The translations under genes and the position numbers were made by a program. From positions 496,001-560,000 of the forward strand of contig NZ_FOAG01000001.1 of NCBI RefSeq assembly GCF_900109455.1: 64,000 nucleotides of DNA, written 5' to 3'. The notes below the pieces were generated by a model. The model did not search any database and had not been told where the DNA came from. It worked only from the letters and a program-made list of their open reading frames with translations. Of the stretch, positions 62,174 through 64,000 are shown piece by piece (within the stretch, counting starts at the first letter, position 1; every line of letters begins with the position of its first letter). This DNA comes from Roseovarius azorensis (GTDB lineage: Bacteria > Pseudomonadota > Alphaproteobacteria > Rhodobacterales > Rhodobacteraceae).

Positions 62174-62956
62174 TCAGGCGTCGATCTCGACCCATATGGG
62201 AACGTGATCCGAAGGCTTGTCACGCCCCCGGATATCCCTGTCGATCCCACAGCCGGTCATGAGGTCCGCCGCCTGCGGGCTGAGCAGGACATGGTCGATG
62301 CGGATGCCGTCATTGCGGTTCCAGGCACCCGCCTGGTAATCCCAGAACGTGTAATGCCCCGGCCCCTGCACCCGCGCGCGGAACGCCTCGGTGTAGCCCA
62401 GGTTCAGAACGCGGCGAAACGCGGCGCGGCTCTGCGGTAGGGCAAGCGCATCCTCGCGCCACGCCTCGGGCCGTGCGGCATCCTCGTCCTGCGGGATGAC
62501 GTTGTAATCGCCGCCCATCAGCACCGGTTCCTCGTTGACGAGCATCTCCGCCGCGCGGACCCTCAGACGCTCCATCCAGGCCAGTTTGTAATCGTATTTC
62601 GGCCCTGGCGCCGGATTGCCGTTGGGCAGGTACAGGCCGCAGACCCGAACCGCCGCCCTGTCGCCCATCACCGTCGCCTCGATCCAGCGCGCCTGTTCGT
62701 CCTGCGCATCGCCCGGCAGGCCGTGCCGGACATCTTCGAGCGGGCGTTTCGATAGGATCGCAACCCCGTTAAAGCCCTTTTGCCCGTGGGTCGCGACGTT
62801 ATAGCCGCGCTCCTCGAACGGCTCGCGCGGGACGGCCTCGTCAACCGACTTGAGCTCCTGCAACAGCACCACATCCGGCGCCGCCTCGTCCAGCCAGTCG
62901 GTCAGCGCGCCAAGCCTCGCCTTGATTCCGTTGATGTTGAAACACGCAATCCTCAT
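62174..62956 (-). CDS. xthA: Exodeoxyribonuclease III
   Basis: AP endonuclease / 3'-exonuclease of base-excision repair. The 260-residue protein shows the family motifs: RIACFNINGIKARL at the start, LLQELKS with catalytic Glu, GLYLPNG, GGDYNVIPQDED with the Asp/Asn pair, and the C-terminal SDHVPIW with the catalytic His. Length and motifs match XthA. It is a single leftward gene between the spacer and erpA. Confidence 0.95.
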   Translation of the reverse strand: MRIACFNINGIKARLGALTDWLDEAAPDVVLLQELKSVDEAVPREPFEERGYNVATHGQKGFNGVAILSKRPLEDVRHGLPGDAQDEQARWIEATVMGDRAAVRVCGLYLPNGNPAPGPKYDYKLAWMERLRVRAAEMLVNEEPVLMGGDYNVIPQDEDAARPEAWREDALALPQSRAAFRRVLNLGYTEAFRARVQGPGHYTFWDYQAGAWNRNDGIRIDHVLLSPQAADLMTGCGIDRDIRGRDKPSDHVPIWVEIDA

Positions 62957-63091
62957 GCCGCCTCCCCGCGTCCGGTCCTGTAATGCAGGTCCGGGGATTC
63001 CGAAGCAAGCCGATTGTGCGCTTTACGGGCGAATTGCCAGGAAAACTCCCGGGTTCCCCCCCAATCCGATCAGGCGCCGGAAGGCCGTGGT

Positions 63092-63415
63092 TCACATCGC
63101 AAACGATGTGCCGCAGCCGCAGGAACTGCTGGCGTTCGGGTTCTCGATCACGAACCGCGCGCCGATCAACTCTTCGCTGAAATCTATCGTCGCCCCCGAC
63201 AGAAACGGCAGCGATACGCTGTCGACCACCACCTTCTGCCCGGCACCTTCGAGGATCAGATCATCCTCTGTCGGCTGATCGAGCCGGATATCGTATTGAA
63301 ACCCCGAACAGCCGCCGCCCTCGACCGCGACGCGCAGGGCCTGACCCTGCGCACCTGCGCCGATTTCGGCAAGGCGGGCATAGGCGCGGGATGTCACTTT
63401 GGGCGGCAATTGCAT
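63092..63415 (-). CDS. erpA: A-type Fe-S cluster carrier (ErpA/IscA)
   Basis: A 107-residue scaffold/carrier for Fe-S clusters. The three ligand cysteines are visible: Cys in [11 protein letters not shown] and two in the C-terminal [10 protein letters not shown]. The ATG at 63415 has GGAG seven bases upstream; the open frame extends 27 residues further without support. ErpA and IscA cannot be separated by sequence alone here. It is divergent from dgt, with 79 bases between starts. Confidence 0.9.
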   Translation of the reverse strand: MQLPPKVTSRAYARLAEIGAGAQGQALRVAVEGGGCSGFQYDIRLDQPTEDDLILEGAGQKVVVDSVSLPFLSGATIDFSEELIGARFVIENPNASSSCGCGTSFAM

Positions 63416-63494
63416 GATCAGCTCCGGCGGTGTTTTGCGTTTCCTGTCAACTGCAATATATGAGGCCAGTCGACAGGCGACAAGGAGTTGCAGC

Positions 63495-64000
63495 ATGACG
63501 GCCCCCTATGCCTCTGACCCGGCACACACCCGTGGCCGCCTGGTCGCCGAAGACGAGAGCGTATTTCGCTCGCCTTGGCAGCGCGACCGCGACCGGATCA
63601 TTCATTCCAGCGCCTTCCGCCGCCTCAAGCACAAGACGCAGGTCTTTGTCGAACACGAGGGCGATTACTTCCGTACCCGGCTGACACATTCGATCGAGGT
63701 GGCGCAGGTGGCGCGCACGATCGCGGGCGCGCTCGGCCTCAATGCTGAACTGACCGAGGCGGTGGCGCTGGCGCATGATCTGGGACATACGCCCTTTGGC
63801 CACGCGGGCGAGGACACGCTCGATGCGCTGATGCAGCCCTATGGCGGGTTCGACCATAATGCCCAGGCGGTGCGGATCGTGACCGCCCTGGAACGCCATT
63901 ACGCCGAATTCGACGGGTTGAACCTGACATGGGAAACGCTTGAGGGGCTGGCCAAACATAACGGGCCGGTGACCGGCCCCTTGCCCTATGCGCTGGCCGA
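63495..64000 (+). CDS. dgt: dGTP triphosphohydrolase, N-terminal part (3' truncated)
   Basis: HD-domain dNTP triphosphohydrolase; the gene runs off the right edge. The 168 visible residues show the family layout: [18 protein letters not shown] near the N-terminus, then [18 protein letters not shown] with the first His, and [17 protein letters not shown] with the HD pair. AAGGAG lies eight bases before the ATG at 63495. dGTPases adjust nucleotide pools. It is divergent from erpA. Confidence 0.92.
   Translation, partial: MTAPYASDPAHTRGRLVAEDESVFRSPWQRDRDRIIHSSAFRRLKHKTQVFVEHEGDYFRTRLTHSIEVAQVARTIAGALGLNAELTEAVALAHDLGHTPFGHAGEDTLDALMQPYGGFDHNAQAVRIVTALERHYAEFDGLNLTWETLEGLAKHNGPVTGPLPYALA

Overview
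The window is a 64-kb chromosomal stretch from a high-GC alphaproteobacterium of the Rhodobacteraceae/Roseobacter group. The lineage call is an inference from gene content: a DksA that has lost its zinc-finger cysteines, SecD and SecF fused in one chain, a pyruvate dehydrogenase E1-beta with its own lipoyl domain, a GAF-type PtsP, and small families (DUF1178, DUF2927, DUF6778-like, RSP_2648-like PIN) that I associate with this group. No insertion sequence, prophage, CRISPR array or integrase was seen. Most of the window is core genome, with a few accessory pockets.

Layout. 1-5 kb: end of a response regulator, a polyamine pair (agmatinase plus a PotF-like binding protein) divergent from a LuxR-type regulator, a DksA/TraR-like zinc-finger protein, cysE and a DUF486 membrane protein. 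5-9 kb: pyruvate dehydrogenase operon pdhA-pdhB-pdhC with a palindrome in its promoter. 9-13 kb: flavin reductase, acetyltransferase, EcsC-like protein, and a TetR regulator divergent from an NTF2-like/PPOX pair. 13-18 kb: lysC and ptsP, then DUF1178 and a short-chain dehydrogenase. 18.5-20 kb: an iron/haem operon (leader peptide, hemP, an unknown Cys/His protein, bfd, bfr) joined by overlapping start and stop codons. 20-25 kb: an RND efflux pair with an oversized permease. 25-29 kb: YfgM-like protein, bamB and der (outer-membrane and ribosome assembly). 29-35 kb: small secreted Cys/His protein, fatty acid desaturase, serS, yajC-secDF, TauE-like exporter and Mth938-like protein. 36-38.7 kb: cytochrome c maturation ccmABCDG, then tRNA-Asn. 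38.8-46 kb: MBL hydrolase, histidine kinase, RhlE-type helicase, a glycosyltransferase, a low-GC VOC gene, MaoC hydratase and HAD phosphatase. 46-50 kb: flavin reductase, YqgE, a lone DsbD-alpha protein, Bpt, RDD and YbaK. 50-56 kb: glnE and a coupled small ORF, a lipoprotein, an rRNA methyltransferase coupled to a PIN protein, and a Gly/Tyr/Ser-rich exported protein. 56-60 kb: a compact MoxR / DUF2927 lipoprotein / 55-residue membrane protein / VWA operon. 60-64 kb: dksA, FAD monooxygenase, xthA, an ErpA-type Fe-S carrier and the start of dgt.

How it fits together. Several neighbourhoods are functional units: agmatine/putrescine metabolism (1-3 kb), pyruvate to acetyl-CoA (5-9 kb), iron acquisition and storage (18.5-20 kb), the Sec accessory module (31.8-34.8 kb), cytochrome c haem export and thiol delivery (36-38.7 kb) and an AAA+/VWA chaperone-like module (56-60 kb). 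The two units that look least described are the iron operon, with its 13-codon leader and unknown Cys/His protein, and the MoxR/VWA operon, with its tiny membrane protein. Many start codons were moved from the longest open frame to a downstream codon with a better ribosome-binding site; the reasons are given in each entry.
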